Shown here: positions 7,846-16,693 of the stretch, piece after piece
Numbering within the stretch: the first letter of the stretch is position 1
Layout of the letters: the number at the start of each line of letters is the position of its first letter
Virus record (IMG/VR): IMGVR_UViG_3300009502_000026
Location: 30,091 to 94,090 of that record
DNA: 64,000 nucleotides
Strand: one strand, 5' to 3'
Origin: a virus
Position numbers and translations under genes: made by a program
The notes under the pieces: generated by a model
Told to the model about the DNA's origin: nothing
Seen by the model: the letters and a program-made list of their open reading frames with translations, nothing else
Database searches by the model: none

Positions 7846-8244
7846 TTAGGTACCCTCGGAAACCTGGGCATCCCCAGAGCCACCCACAACATCCTCCCAA
7901 ACACCATGAACTACACCAACGTAGACAGGTGATGGAAACTCATAGTACATCTGATGCCCCAGGGGCACCTTGAAACTCAGGTTGGTTGCACCCGTGCCGA
8001 ACTTCACATAAAGGATCGAGTTTGTGGACGCATTGTAGATGGAGGCACTCTTACGGTTTGGGTTTGCAGCTAGAAGCTGCACATCCACAGTAGAATGACC
8101 TACAACAGTGAGACCCTCCAAGGTAGGGGCTGCAAGGCACTCTACAGGGAGAGGATTATCCCTGGTAATTGGATTGCCATCAACATCAACCAATACCTCT
8201 GCTTCACCTGGAATGGGCATTGTCGCATCCTCTGCCGTGACCAT
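7846..8244 (-). CDS. small structural protein with phage neck/tail-type beta domain
   Basis: 132 aa. VLVDVDGNPITRDNPLPVE near the N-terminus and the segment LLAANPNRKSASIYN ... SILYVKFGTGA ... PLGHQMYYEFPSPVYVG resemble a small beta-sandwich domain often found in phage tail or baseplate-associated proteins, where residues after ANPNRK form a short-chain-like sandwich. It abuts the collagen gene (1 bp) and follows 8257-8595, so it is translated in a tight cluster. I infer a structural role from this context. The name is a family impression, not a proven homology. Confidence 0.65.
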   Translation of the reverse strand: MVTAEDATMPIPGEAEVLVDVDGNPITRDNPLPVECLAAPTLEGLTVVGHSTVDVQLLAANPNRKSASIYNASTNSILYVKFGTGATNLSFKVPLGHQMYYEFPSPVYVGVVHGVWEDVVGGSGDAQVSEGT

Positions 8245-8256
8245 GGGTGGCTAGAG

Positions 8257-8595
8257 TCACCCTGCCACCTTTTCTACAAGTCGAATGCCTGTGACACCGG
8301 GGGGGCCGTGTGAACCGGACCTATCCGAATCTGTCCAGACAACGGAAGACCCTGACACATAACCTGTCAGAACATACAGATAAGCGACTGACCCACTCTG
8401 AGAGAAGGGAATAGTATAGTGTGTAAAGGGGTCAGTTGGAGCACTGACGTTAAATGTCCCAAAATGAGCTTCGTAGGGGACTTTGTAGGGTGAGAGGGAT
8501 ACGGGAAGCTCCGACACAGAAGTATTCGGAGTCGGGGTCTGGTAATGCAGACTTGACGGAGTGAACGCATCGCTGAGAAGTGTTACATCACCCAT
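8257..8595 (-). CDS. small structural protein of unknown function
   Basis: 112 aa, rich in Ser, Thr, Pro and Tyr. The last ~25 residues (DRSGSHGPPGVTGIRLVEKVAG) contain a very short collagen-like GPPG. The beta-prone pattern (VAYLYVLTGYVSGSSVVW) suggests a small sandwich domain. Its start overlaps the end of the 8595-9581 gene by one base. No recognised family. Confidence 0.55.
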   Translation of the reverse strand: MGDVTLLSDAFTPSSLHYQTPTPNTSVSELPVSLSPYKVPYEAHFGTFNVSAPTDPFTHYTIPFSQSGSVAYLYVLTGYVSGSSVVWTDSDRSGSHGPPGVTGIRLVEKVAG

Positions 8596-9581
8596 CAGTA
8601 GATCGGGTCAATCCCGCCCCATGGAAGCCAGAAGTCACCCATTGCAATCAGGTTCTTGGTCCCACCATTCTCGTCAGCAGTGGCCCCCTGGAAGATCGGG
8701 GTGTTGTACTGCATCCTGAAGAGATGGCTCATTCCCTTGTATGGATACCGGAGCTTGTCAACCATCTTGGGCTGACCATCGGGGGGCATGGGGAAGACAT
8801 ACCAGGACTCACAGCCACCATTGTAGTCCCCATTGGGTACCCACCCCATCCAGAGACCTGGAATCGTGGTAGCTACACCATTGACACTGGTACGACCCCC
8901 AATAGAGCCATACTGTGTGTTGGTACGCCCGATCATGTACTGGTATCTGAGGGTGATGTAAAGCCCGTTATCGTAGGTCTTCCAATAGGCATGGTGAAGA
9001 ATGTAGGGATTGGTGTCCCAATTGAAGATGGGAGTCCCCTTGTCCAGGCCAAAGAAGAAGAGAGGATTACCCCCCAGGTAGAGAGGCCACCCACTCATCC
9101 AGAAACAGTAACCCTCAGCAGCATCACCTACCACTGCATGGAAACGATAGGTCCCATTGTCAGGGATCAACCGCCAATCCCAGTTGGTGGAATCGGACCA
9201 CATATCCCCATCCGTGGCAGTGGGTACCTCAGTGGGAGAACCCCCAGTGACGAACCCAGCGGACAGAGACCAGTAGACCTTGAAGGTGTTGTAATTGTAT
9301 GGGTAGTGGTAGACAAGGAACTCAAACTTGTTCCCATACGAATCTGTAGGCATCCTGAAACGAATCCAGGAATTGTTGTTGTTGAACCCCAAGGCACCAG
9401 GCTTCCAGGTACTTACAGGACCGGGGACAATAGTGCCATCCACTGTATTCCCCCAGCCATTAACACCATCCCCAGATCCAACCTGAGTCCAGCCCGCTGC
9501 AACAAGACGTTCGAATAGCAGCCACCAGGCATGGAAGCAATCCGTAGGGTTCTTGTTGGTGTTTGTTGTATCCCAAGCCAT
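8595..9581 (-). CDS. putative fibre/adhesin protein, ~340-aa paralog family (member B)
   Basis: 328 aa. It is closest to the next upstream gene (9597-10613): both begin MAW, share AAGWTQVGSGDGVNGWGNT / GWIQKGSGNGATWANT near residue 35, share YCFWMSGW with a following LFFFGLDK near the middle, and end with GGTKN then FWLPW. Aromatic- and Gly-rich throughout, with no signal peptide. Tandem duplication followed by divergence is visible. I infer a surface-exposed virion protein that helps set host range. Confidence 0.72.
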   Translation of the reverse strand: MAWDTTNTNKNPTDCFHAWWLLFERLVAAGWTQVGSGDGVNGWGNTVDGTIVPGPVSTWKPGALGFNNNNSWIRFRMPTDSYGNKFEFLVYHYPYNYNTFKVYWSLSAGFVTGGSPTEVPTATDGDMWSDSTNWDWRLIPDNGTYRFHAVVGDAAEGYCFWMSGWPLYLGGNPLFFFGLDKGTPIFNWDTNPYILHHAYWKTYDNGLYITLRYQYMIGRTNTQYGSIGGRTSVNGVATTIPGLWMGWVPNGDYNGGCESWYVFPMPPDGQPKMVDKLRYPYKGMSHLFRMQYNTPIFQGATADENGGTKNLIAMGDFWLPWGGIDPIY

Positions 9582-9596
9582 TGTCCTACCTCACCC

Positions 9597-10613
9597 TCAC
9601 ATCACCGGGTCGGAACCGTTCCAAGGAAGCCAGAATTCGTGTAGAAGCATCCAGTTCTTGGTGCCACCATCCATGTTGGCAGTTGCCCCTGTTGGGAGAG
9701 TGCCAGACATGAGAAGTCTGAACATGGTACCGACACCCTTTGTGGTGTAATGACACTCCAAAGCCTGATCAGGTGTTCCCGGAGGGAGTGCTGGGTACGT
9801 GTACCTGGCACCGTACAGGCCGTAGATGTTCCCATCGGCGTAGTACATGGGAACCAGGATAGGCAGGTAGGTCATGGTCCCTGGCAGGGTGCTGGTCCTA
9901 CCCATGAGGGTCTGACCCATCACGTTGCAGTTGTCGTGATGTGCAGCGTTCATGCCTAGGTGCCTGTAGGCAGTCAAAATGCACGGGTTATCCGCCCAGC
10001 CGTTGTGTATTCCCCTCTCGCCCACATGGAAGACGTAGGGGAACGTGTCTCCTGCCAGACGGGTGCTGTCAGCAAGCTTGTCCAGCCCAAAGAAGAACAG
10101 GGGCCGATCACCAACGAACACGTACCAACCACTCATCCAGAAGCAGTAGCCTTCATCAGCCCCACCAGCCACGACATGCTGCCGATAGGTCCCTGGCCCA
10201 GGGAGGAAGGTGTAGTTCGTTGGGTAGAGACGACGGACTTCATCCGTTGCACTGGGTCGAATGGTCACATCAGGAGTACCCGAAACAAAGCGGTCAAAGG
10301 GTGACCAGTACAGGTACCAATTGCAACTATCCCCGCCACGCTGGATGATGATCTCAATCCTGTTGCCGTCAGCATCACCTTCATCAGGGACAGGCATTGC
10401 CAACCGAACCCAACTACCATCCGTATGGTAGTCAGCCGCACTTGCTACAGGGCCGGGTACAACGGTGCCACCATTGGCAGTGTTGGCCCATGTGGCACCG
10501 TTACCAGAACCCTTCTGAATCCAACCAACGTTCTTGAGTGCAGAAACGAGGTTCCACATGGTCTCGTAGCTGTCAGCGGGAAACAGATTGGCGTAATCAA
10601 AGTTCCAGGCCAT
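9597..10613 (-). CDS. putative fibre/adhesin protein, ~340-aa paralog family (member C)
   Basis: 338 aa, tandem paralog of 8595-9581 (15-bp gap). Shared landmarks are GSGNGATWANT near residue 40, EGYCFWMSGW, RPLFFFGLDKL, TKGVGTMFRL and FWLPWNGSDP at the end. The strongest divergence is in the N-terminal 30 residues and in the segment between FFFGLDK and the C-terminal block, where receptor contacts might lie. Located directly downstream of collagen gene 10622-11359, so shaft and head may be separate chains of one fibre. Confidence 0.72.
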   Translation of the reverse strand: MAWNFDYANLFPADSYETMWNLVSALKNVGWIQKGSGNGATWANTANGGTVVPGPVASAADYHTDGSWVRLAMPVPDEGDADGNRIEIIIQRGGDSCNWYLYWSPFDRFVSGTPDVTIRPSATDEVRRLYPTNYTFLPGPGTYRQHVVAGGADEGYCFWMSGWYVFVGDRPLFFFGLDKLADSTRLAGDTFPYVFHVGERGIHNGWADNPCILTAYRHLGMNAAHHDNCNVMGQTLMGRTSTLPGTMTYLPILVPMYYADGNIYGLYGARYTYPALPPGTPDQALECHYTTKGVGTMFRLLMSGTLPTGATANMDGGTKNWMLLHEFWLPWNGSDPVM

Positions 10614-10621
10614 GACTTCCC

Positions 10622-11359
10622 CTAGGTGTACGCAACACCCACCTGTGCAGTGAGTGTTGTCGTATCTGTTGGGCTGCTTCCGGTAGCCTTAGTTGCCACC
10701 ATTGACAACCAATAGGTTCCAGGAGACAGAGTGATCAGGGGGACCGTGAACACAGCCCCCGTAGTTGAGGAGATTGTGGTTGGGTAGGGTGGGTCAAGAA
10801 CACTCAACCCAGTTGTCCGGTCAATTAGGTCTACCTTCCAACTGCAACCACTTGATACCTGACCAAACCCTTGGAACTCAAGGTACAAGGTCATTCCAAC
10901 AGGAACCGTGTACCAGCCTGTTAGAAGAACTGTAGCCCCAGCCTCAACAGATCCCGGGTCCATGGTTGAGAACAACGAACAGATCGGGAGAGGTCCAACA
11001 CTTCCATCCGGGCCTGAAGGCCCCCTTGGGCCTGAAGGGCCAGATGGACCCTCTGGACCAGATGGGCCCTCTGTGCCCGACGGTCCGGGACTACCTGAAG
11101 GACCCTCCGGTCCTGGTGGTCCTGATGGCCCACCGGGAGATCCCGAAGGACCCTCTGGTCCTGACACTCCACGGGGACCTGAAGGACCAGAGGGACCTGA
11201 TGGTCCCAGTGAACCTGATGGTCCAGGCAATCCTTGAGGCCCTTGACGAGGATAAACAGGTACCCACGAAGTACCATTCCAGACTGGCATCTGACCGGGC
11301 AACGCACTCGGCCAGAGTGTCTCCAGAACTTGGTCTAATCTCCTTCGTAGAACCGACAT
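10622..11359 (-). CDS. collagen-like fibre protein (type 1 anchor)
   Basis: 245 aa. Residues 1-38 ([20 protein letters not shown] ... [13 protein letters not shown]) are an anchor segment also found at the start of 11440-12384 and 14995-16095. Residues ~39-120 are Gly-X-Y repeats dominated by GPSGP, GPEGP and GPRG. The C-terminal ~120 residues are a beta domain ([20 protein letters not shown] ... [15 protein letters not shown]) unlike the shared head of the other collagen genes. So this protein combines a common anchor and shaft with a different head. Confidence 0.8.
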   Translation of the reverse strand: MSVLRRRLDQVLETLWPSALPGQMPVWNGTSWVPVYPRQGPQGLPGPSGSLGPSGPSGPSGPRGVSGPEGPSGSPGGPSGPPGPEGPSGSPGPSGTEGPSGPEGPSGPSGPRGPSGPDGSVGPLPICSLFSTMDPGSVEAGATVLLTGWYTVPVGMTLYLEFQGFGQVSSGCSWKVDLIDRTTGLSVLDPPYPTTISSTTGAVFTVPLITLSPGTYWLSMVATKATGSSPTDTTTLTAQVGVAYT

Positions 11360-11439
11360 TTGGAACTCTTACCTCACAAGAGCATCAAAGGAATACCGGA
11401 GACTAAGCAATAAACCTAAACTCCGAAAGACATGAAACT

Positions 11440-12384
11440 CTATGGGGTGGTGTAGGAGACGTTGACGTTTGCAGATGTGTACAGAGTCCCACCCCCAGCA
11501 ATACTCAAACAGAACAGAGCAATACGCCTAGGAGTGATCAACGTGAACGTAGTGATGAATGTAGTAAGAACGTCACTCACTACAGGCCCAGGCACCGCTA
11601 GGATATCTCCTGTATCCACATCCCACAAAGACAAGACGGCCCCCGCAGAATCAGCTACAGTAAGCCTAGCCATGACCTCAATACTGAACTCAGTGGTATA
11701 ACCTACTTTGGTGAACCTAGAGGGGTTCACTAAAGTGATATCAGAGACTCTCTTGATAGTGGCAGGTAGTGAAGAATCACCACTACCCAACTCAACAACA
11801 CTAGGTCCAGGATACCCTACAGCACCTGTTGGACCGGATGGCCCTAATGGACCTGATGGACCTGATGGACCTGACGGACCAGGATCACCTTGGGGACCCG
11901 AGGGACCCGAAGGTCCAGGGTCGCCTTGAGTGCCTGATGGACCTGAAGGCCCAGGGTCACCTTGCAGTCCAGAAGGTCCCGAAGGTCCTGATGGACCCGA
12001 AGGCCCAAGGTCACCCTGCGGGCCTGACGGGCCTGATGGTCCCGATGGACCTGTACTACCCGTTGGACCCGAAGGACCCGAGGGTCCTGTGGGGCCTGTT
12101 AGACCTACGGGGCCTGATGGACCTGATGGCCCGGAGGGCCCCGAAGGGCCTTGAATACCCTGAATACCTTGGATGCCTTGGATACCCTGGGGTCCGGTAG
12201 CTCCCCGCAAGCCTATACCAACTGGACCTGGAGGACCACTCGGCCCACTTGGTCCACTTGGACCTATGGAACCTGGAGGGGGATACCCGGGTACCCATTG
12301 AAAACCATTCCAGACAGGAACCTGCCCTGGTTGTGGGTTCGGCCAAAGTCTCTCAAGGATTTGAGTCAGGCTATCGGAGGGCAT
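11440..12384 (-). CDS. collagen-like fibre protein with long Gly-X-Y shaft
   Basis: 314 aa. Residues 1-33 are the anchor ([20 protein letters not shown], then [11 protein letters not shown]). Residues ~34-196 are an almost unbroken collagen-like shaft with GPSGPSGP runs and a [13 protein letters not shown] stretch. The head ([20 protein letters not shown] ... [20 protein letters not shown]) matches the ends of 7309-7845 and 17714-19351. No transmembrane or signal segment. It is probably a trimeric fibre. The upstream gap (11360-11439) holds only a leader. Confidence 0.82.
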   Translation of the reverse strand: MPSDSLTQILERLWPNPQPGQVPVWNGFQWVPGYPPPGSIGPSGPSGPSGPPGPVGIGLRGATGPQGIQGIQGIQGIQGPSGPSGPSGPSGPVGLTGPTGPSGPSGPTGSTGPSGPSGPSGPQGDLGPSGPSGPSGPSGLQGDPGPSGPSGTQGDPGPSGPSGPQGDPGPSGPSGPSGPLGPSGPTGAVGYPGPSVVELGSGDSSLPATIKRVSDITLVNPSRFTKVGYTTEFSIEVMARLTVADSAGAVLSLWDVDTGDILAVPGPVVSDVLTTFITTFTLITPRRIALFCLSIAGGGTLYTSANVNVSYTTP

Positions 12385-12413
12385 TGGTTCCTACATTCCT
12401 CAACCATAAGATG

Positions 12414-12905
12414 CTAAGTGAGTTGCCTCACGTAGACAATGGAACCTGCCCTCAAAGCCCCCCCATGCCATTGTAACCCTGTAGGATCAGGTGCATCATT
12501 GGCACTCCAGTCTACAGGTTTACTGTCACTATCCCGAATTGCCGTCATCAGGAAGGTAGAGACAGTTGGGATAAGACCGTCCTGGGGGAGGGCAATAGGT
12601 TGTGAGGACACCATGAAAAGTGTAGCTTCAACAAAGCTAGTGTCATCCAGAGTAACCGTGTAAGTCCTTACCGGAACGACAAGAACACTAGAGGGTGTAC
12701 GGTCTGGAATTATGACAGGTTTGAGAAGCCCCACATACATCACAGGATCATTAAAACTAGTATCTTCAGGTTCTACAGGATGAGTGACTGTAGGAATCAA
12801 CTGAACAGCCGGGGTCAAATTCGGCAGAACAATGTACTTACTCCTGATAGGGAACAGAGGAGCACACGGATTGGTGTCAGGAAGATTGATCCCGTAGTCA
12901 GTCAT
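12414..12905 (-). CDS. uncharacterised structural-type protein
   Basis: 163 aa with two similar halves in the N-terminal part: PNLTPAVQLIPTVTHPVEPE followed by DTSFNDPVMYVGLLKPVIIP aligns with PSSVLVVPVRTYTVTLDDTS followed by FVEATLFMVSSQPIALP. This points to a duplicated beta unit. The C-terminal part (VDWSANDAPDPTGLQWHGGA) is polar. Flanked by fibre genes on both sides with short gaps, so probably part of the virion or its assembly. No family recognised. Confidence 0.55.
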   Translation of the reverse strand: MTDYGINLPDTNPCAPLFPIRSKYIVLPNLTPAVQLIPTVTHPVEPEDTSFNDPVMYVGLLKPVIIPDRTPSSVLVVPVRTYTVTLDDTSFVEATLFMVSSQPIALPQDGLIPTVSTFLMTAIRDSDSKPVDWSANDAPDPTGLQWHGGALRAGSIVYVRQLT

Positions 12906-12917
12906 CGAACCCTCCCG

Positions 12918-13940
12918 TTACGGGGGTGGGAGACAGATAGGTTGTGTGCTGTTCCCAGACCATGGGAGGATGACCTTATTGAAAACCACCCAGTCCATGA
13001 TTGGTGGGGGAGTCAGGTCTGTGGAAAGAGCCGTTCCAGAAGCGAACAGAGGAGCATTCCACATCACCGATGCAAGCACTCCCTTGGTACAACTGTAGGA
13101 GTAGACAGTAGACCGAAGAAGAGTCACCTTCAAGGGATTGTACATCCCATGAACATCAGGTCCAGTAGCCTGATCACTAGCAGGAACACTGAGACTGTTT
13201 GCATTCCCACTGAAGGGCAACATTCTCCAGTTGCCTCTAGCAGCAATGGTCTTATCAATCCAACCGCTACCTGTCCAAGAGTCTGTACCACAACAAGAGG
13301 CATAACCCCCAGGTCCACCATAAGGAGTATCAGTACCCTGGGATAGAGTGTAGTAGGGGTCAATGTCATCTGCCCTGGAGATGTTCACCTTTGCCAACAT
13401 CAGGAGAACTAGGTTCTCCCAAGCTGTACCCCACAGGAACATGTAGAAGTCCTGGATGTCACTACCTGCCTTGTCAAATGCAATCAGGTTAGCTACATAC
13501 GTCCCGTTGGCAGGGAAGACAACATGGTATTCTGAAACCCAACCGGGAGGGCCAGACTCTCCATTTACATCTCTCACACAGAAGGGCCGAGCATCCTCTG
13601 GTTGGTCCGGGAGAGAACCATCTCCAGCGGTGTAGCCGAGGGACTTCCAACCTTCAGTGGTGTACCAGACTTTCCAGACGTTGCTACCCTGGTTGAAGAA
13701 GCACACCCCACGGGACAATCCATCAGTACCCTGTTGGATCTCCACGTATGCGTATTGGCTCTGGAGGGAATCTGCCATGAAGCCAGCCCCACCTTCAATT
13801 CTTCCTCCAGGAGTCCCAGGAGTCCCATCTGACCAAGCACAGATAGTGTAGCTACAGTTGGCAACTAGATATAGAACTACCTGTTCAAACCAACCATGGT
13901 CGGTGGCAGGGAACTGATTGATTAGACTATGCTGTGCCAT
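12918..13940 (-). CDS. putative fibre/adhesin protein, ~340-aa paralog family (member D)
   Basis: 340 aa. It is closest to 13950-14984: both start MAxHxLxNQFPAT, share DNCGYSI/ANCSYTI near residue 30, LSRGVxFxN near 80, DIQDFYMFLW / DTQDFYMFLW followed by MLAxxNIxxADDxDPYY in the middle, and a proline-rich PPP block near the end before LPWSG. Cys residues are few and not paired. Strong tandem paralogy indicates repeated duplication of an adhesin module. Confidence 0.72.
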   Translation of the reverse strand: MAQHSLINQFPATDHGWFEQVVLYLVANCSYTICAWSDGTPGTPGGRIEGGAGFMADSLQSQYAYVEIQQGTDGLSRGVCFFNQGSNVWKVWYTTEGWKSLGYTAGDGSLPDQPEDARPFCVRDVNGESGPPGWVSEYHVVFPANGTYVANLIAFDKAGSDIQDFYMFLWGTAWENLVLLMLAKVNISRADDIDPYYTLSQGTDTPYGGPGGYASCCGTDSWTGSGWIDKTIAARGNWRMLPFSGNANSLSVPASDQATGPDVHGMYNPLKVTLLRSTVYSYSCTKGVLASVMWNAPLFASGTALSTDLTPPPIMDWVVFNKVILPWSGNSTQPICLPPP

Positions 13941-13949
13941 GACAGACTC

Positions 13950-14984
13950 CTAGACCGGGTTCCGGCAGAGAGGTTGAGTTCCATCTTCCCAAGGGAATAC
14001 CAGACGACCCTGGACTACATAGTCCCTGGAAGGAGGGGGTCCGAGGGTTGTAGAGAAAGATGTACCTGTGCCGAAGTTGGTGGCATTCCAGTACATATTC
14101 TTGAGAGACCCCTTGGGGAGGTTAGGGTAGTTACTATCACCGTTACGTCCAATCAAAATTCTTGAAGGGTGATATCTACCATGGGCATCTTGTGTGTAAC
14201 CACATCCAGGATTACCAATAGCCCCATTACTCCATGTTGTATTAGGGGCAAAGTAAGCTGATCGGTATGTACCATTGTTGATAGGATTGTTCCTATTGAA
14301 CCATGCAGACCCAGTATGCCATTCATTCTCACCCGTAAGATTCAACATAGAATCAAGACCGTAAGAAGTATCAACCCCAAGGTGCATGGGATAATACGGA
14401 TCAACGTCGTCAGCTAGAGCAATGTTGATCCTTGCCAACATCAGGAAACCTTGGGAAGACCAATTTATGTTCCACAGGAACATGTAGAAGTCCTGTGTGT
14501 CCCCCCCGGCTGTGTCATAACCAATGATGCTAGCTGTATAGGTGTTGTCCCCAGGCATCGTATAATTTCTCTCATTAGTGTATGCAGGAGGGGGTGCATC
14601 CACATTCCAAGAAGTCATGTTGAAGGGTCGGCAATCATTGGGTGCATCCGGTACGTTGTAGGTACCCAAGCCACCCCCCGTACTGTTCCAACCACTCACT
14701 GTGTATCGAACTACCCAGTAGTGAGAGGCATTACTGATGTTCTGGAAGAGCACCCCACGAGAAAGACCTCCAGGGCTCTGTTGAAGCTCAACGTAAGCAC
14801 CTTCAGTACTGAGGTCTCCTACAACCACCCCTCCCAGGATACGTCCATGGGGAGGTACAGCATCAATCCCATCACTCTGGGCAAAGATGGAGTACCCACA
14901 GTTATCCACGAGGAACTGAGCTACCGTTCTCATCCAACCTACGTTGGTTGCTGGGAACTGATTGACTAGTGTGTGCTTTGCCAT
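13950..14984 (-). CDS. putative fibre/adhesin protein, ~340-aa paralog family (member E)
   Basis: 344 aa, tandem paralog of member D with a 9-bp gap. Landmarks: HTLVNQFPAT, LSRGVLFQN, TQDFYMFLWN, MLARINIALADDVDPYYPM, KGSLKNMYWN, GPPPSRDYVV and FPWEDGTQPL. It is preceded upstream by collagen gene 14995-16095 (10-bp gap). The D/E pair each having variable loops between identical anchor blocks suggests selection for diverse binding surfaces. The function is inferred. Confidence 0.72.
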   Translation of the reverse strand: MAKHTLVNQFPATNVGWMRTVAQFLVDNCGYSIFAQSDGIDAVPPHGRILGGVVVGDLSTEGAYVELQQSPGGLSRGVLFQNISNASHYWVVRYTVSGWNSTGGGLGTYNVPDAPNDCRPFNMTSWNVDAPPPAYTNERNYTMPGDNTYTASIIGYDTAGGDTQDFYMFLWNINWSSQGFLMLARINIALADDVDPYYPMHLGVDTSYGLDSMLNLTGENEWHTGSAWFNRNNPINNGTYRSAYFAPNTTWSNGAIGNPGCGYTQDAHGRYHPSRILIGRNGDSNYPNLPKGSLKNMYWNATNFGTGTSFSTTLGPPPSRDYVVQGRLVFPWEDGTQPLCRNPV

Positions 14985-14994
14985 CGAAATCTCC

Positions 14995-16095
14995 CTATGG
15001 GATCAGCCCGAAATCAACATGAACCTCTGCCGAAACAAACACCCTATCCGCCGATGTGCTCCCACCAGACAATGACCTAGAAATAAGCACCATCCTCTTG
15101 GAACTATGAGAAGCTGGGGGGTCAATGAAACTACGGTTGAGGTTTACTATGTACAAAGTGGGTGTGGTAGCCGACGTAGTTATGGGACTAACGGAGAGAA
15201 GAGACGTTGAAGGGTCTTCAGGTCTCACAAGGTCCAGGGTTGCATCAGTCAGAGTGCCTGTGATGTAAGCTATCATCCTAAGAGTCAGTACAATTCGATA
15301 TCCAAAAGGAGGGATATAGTCATCTAGGGTAATCAAAGGAGAATACCCTAGCTGGGTAGTACCATTGAAAGAGGTATCCCCAGAACCCATGGAGATAGAA
15401 GTAGGCCCCTGAAAACCTCTTGGTCCAGAAGGTCCTAATTCACCTTGAGGACCGGATGGCCCTAATGGACCGGATGGACCCGAAGGCCCAAGGTTACCTT
15501 GTGGACCAGATGGACCCAAGGGGCCTGAAGGACCGGATGGACCCGAGGGTCCTATAGTCCCCTGCGGGCCTGATGGTCCTGACGGGCCCAAAGGCCCAGA
15601 TGTACCTTGAGGGCCTGATGGTCCCGAAGGTCCAGTTGGACCTGATGTGCCTGGATTACCTTGTGGACCTGAAACACCTTGGGGACCGGAAGGGCCTGTA
15701 GGCCCCGAGGGACCGGGATAACCTCTTGGACCTGATGGACCTGACGGACCTGACGGACCTAATGGTCCTGACGGGCCAGGATCACCTTGAGGGCCTGATG
15801 GTCCAGAAGATCCTATTCCCCGTGGACCTCTTGGCCCTGTAGGTCCTTCAATTCCTTGGATACCTTGAATACCCTGCGGTCCAGAAGGACCAGAGACACC
15901 TGGGTCACCTTGAATACCCTGTGGACCACTTGGACCCAAAGGCCCACTAGGTCCAATTGGACCTGTCGGTCCCGAGGAACCTCCAGGATATGCCGGAACC
16001 CATGCAGTCCCATCCCATATTGGAATCTGACCGGGTAACGCATTCGGCCAGATTGTTTCCAAAATCTGGTCTAGCTGTCTCCGTAGGACCGACAT
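14995..16095 (-). CDS. collagen-like fibre protein with the longest shaft
   Basis: 366 aa. The anchor ([20 protein letters not shown], then [14 protein letters not shown]) is nearly the same as in 10622-11359. A Gly-X-Y shaft spans residues ~36-230, with [17 protein letters not shown] and many GPSGP units. The ~135-residue C-terminal head begins [11 protein letters not shown] like the shared head but diverges afterwards ([20 protein letters not shown] ... [13 protein letters not shown]). Same architecture as neighbouring collagen genes, so the four are products of duplication with head exchange. Confidence 0.82.
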   Translation of the reverse strand: MSVLRRQLDQILETIWPNALPGQIPIWDGTAWVPAYPGGSSGPTGPIGPSGPLGPSGPQGIQGDPGVSGPSGPQGIQGIQGIEGPTGPRGPRGIGSSGPSGPQGDPGPSGPLGPSGPSGPSGPRGYPGPSGPTGPSGPQGVSGPQGNPGTSGPTGPSGPSGPQGTSGPLGPSGPSGPQGTIGPSGPSGPSGPLGPSGPQGNLGPSGPSGPLGPSGPQGELGPSGPRGFQGPTSISMGSGDTSFNGTTQLGYSPLITLDDYIPPFGYRIVLTLRMIAYITGTLTDATLDLVRPEDPSTSLLSVSPITTSATTPTLYIVNLNRSFIDPPASHSSKRMVLISRSLSGGSTSADRVFVSAEVHVDFGLIP

Positions 16096-16133
16096 TAGGA
16101 CTCCTACTCCACGAGTTGATCGGGGAACTATCG

Positions 16134-16376
16134 TTACAGGTGAGTGAGTGACTTCATGGATCGAATTTCATCCACGAAACTCAAAGCACTTACCTTAGCT
16201 ACCCGATTGAAGTAGTCCCGTTTCAAGTCCTTGATGGAATCAATCTTCTCGAAACAGAAGTATACCCTATCTCCTTCTCGGACTGTCTCCTTGAATGGAA
16301 CTCCTGCTACCTTGAGGTATGCAGCGTAGTAAAGGTCTGAAGTCTTGTAAAAGGAGTCATCAAAGGGAGAAGCCAT
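16134..16376 (-). CDS. DUF5659-like small protein
   Basis: 80 aa. The pattern [20 protein letters not shown] followed by [20 protein letters not shown] and a C-terminal [11 protein letters not shown] fits a small domain (DUF5659) seen across phages and some bacteria, for which I know no function. It stands alone among the large fibre genes, behind a long inverted repeat at 16393-16437 that may control its expression. Confidence 0.75.
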   Translation of the reverse strand: MASPFDDSFYKTSDLYYAAYLKVAGVPFKETVREGDRVYFCFEKIDSIKDLKRDYFNRVAKVSALSFVDEIRSMKSLTHL

Positions 16377-16392
16377 GTCTGGACCTATGCTC

Positions 16393-16437
16393 CTCTGAAT
16401 ACTACCCAGTTTATTACTGAGTAGGGTAGGTTCAGAG
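16393..16437 (-). promoter_or_regulatory. long imperfect inverted repeat in leader of 16134-16376
   Basis: Outer arms CTCTGAA and TTCAGAG (7 bp, perfect) enclose inner arms CTACCC and GGGTAG (6 bp) around a ~16-nt loop. It occupies most of the gap between genes 16452 and 16376. No U-run follows, so a classical terminator is not indicated; an RNA control or processing hairpin is as likely. Confidence 0.55.
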
Positions 16438-16451
16438 AAGACATTAGGATT

Positions 16452-16685
16452 TCAGTTGGCACGCCAGAAGATAGTGATGCCAATAGGTTTTGGGGTGCCC
16501 CCTGTAGGGTCAGTGGATGTCCATGCCTTGAAGCCCACAGTCAGTCCTGAGCCTTCCCAACGATAGGTGACAGTAGGACCACTTGACGGAAAAGCACCCT
16601 GGAATGATGTCAGCATACGGGTGCTTGGCACCATTCCAGGCAGTACTGGAGGGGAGACAATTGGTTCCATGTAAAAATCAGACAT
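16452..16685 (-). CDS. small beta-rich protein, paralog of 6045-6314
   Basis: 77 aa. Its second half (VTYRWEGSGLTVGFKAWTST ... PIGITIFWRAN) aligns with the end of the 89-aa protein at 6045-6314. As there, it lies directly downstream of an ~340-aa fibre-family gene (16694-17680, 8-bp gap), so gene order is conserved in both copies of the pair. Function unknown. Confidence 0.65.
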   Translation of the reverse strand: MSDFYMEPIVSPPVLPGMVPSTRMLTSFQGAFPSSGPTVTYRWEGSGLTVGFKAWTSTDPTGGTPKPIGITIFWRAN

Positions 16686-16693
16686 ACTATCTC

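Noticed and set aside
7574-12200. Collagen-like Gly-Pro open frames on the plus strand opposite the collagen genes
   Set aside because: GGN-CCN repeats read as Gly-Pro on both strands; the minus-strand frames have anchors, heads and ribosome sites, and the antisense ones do not.
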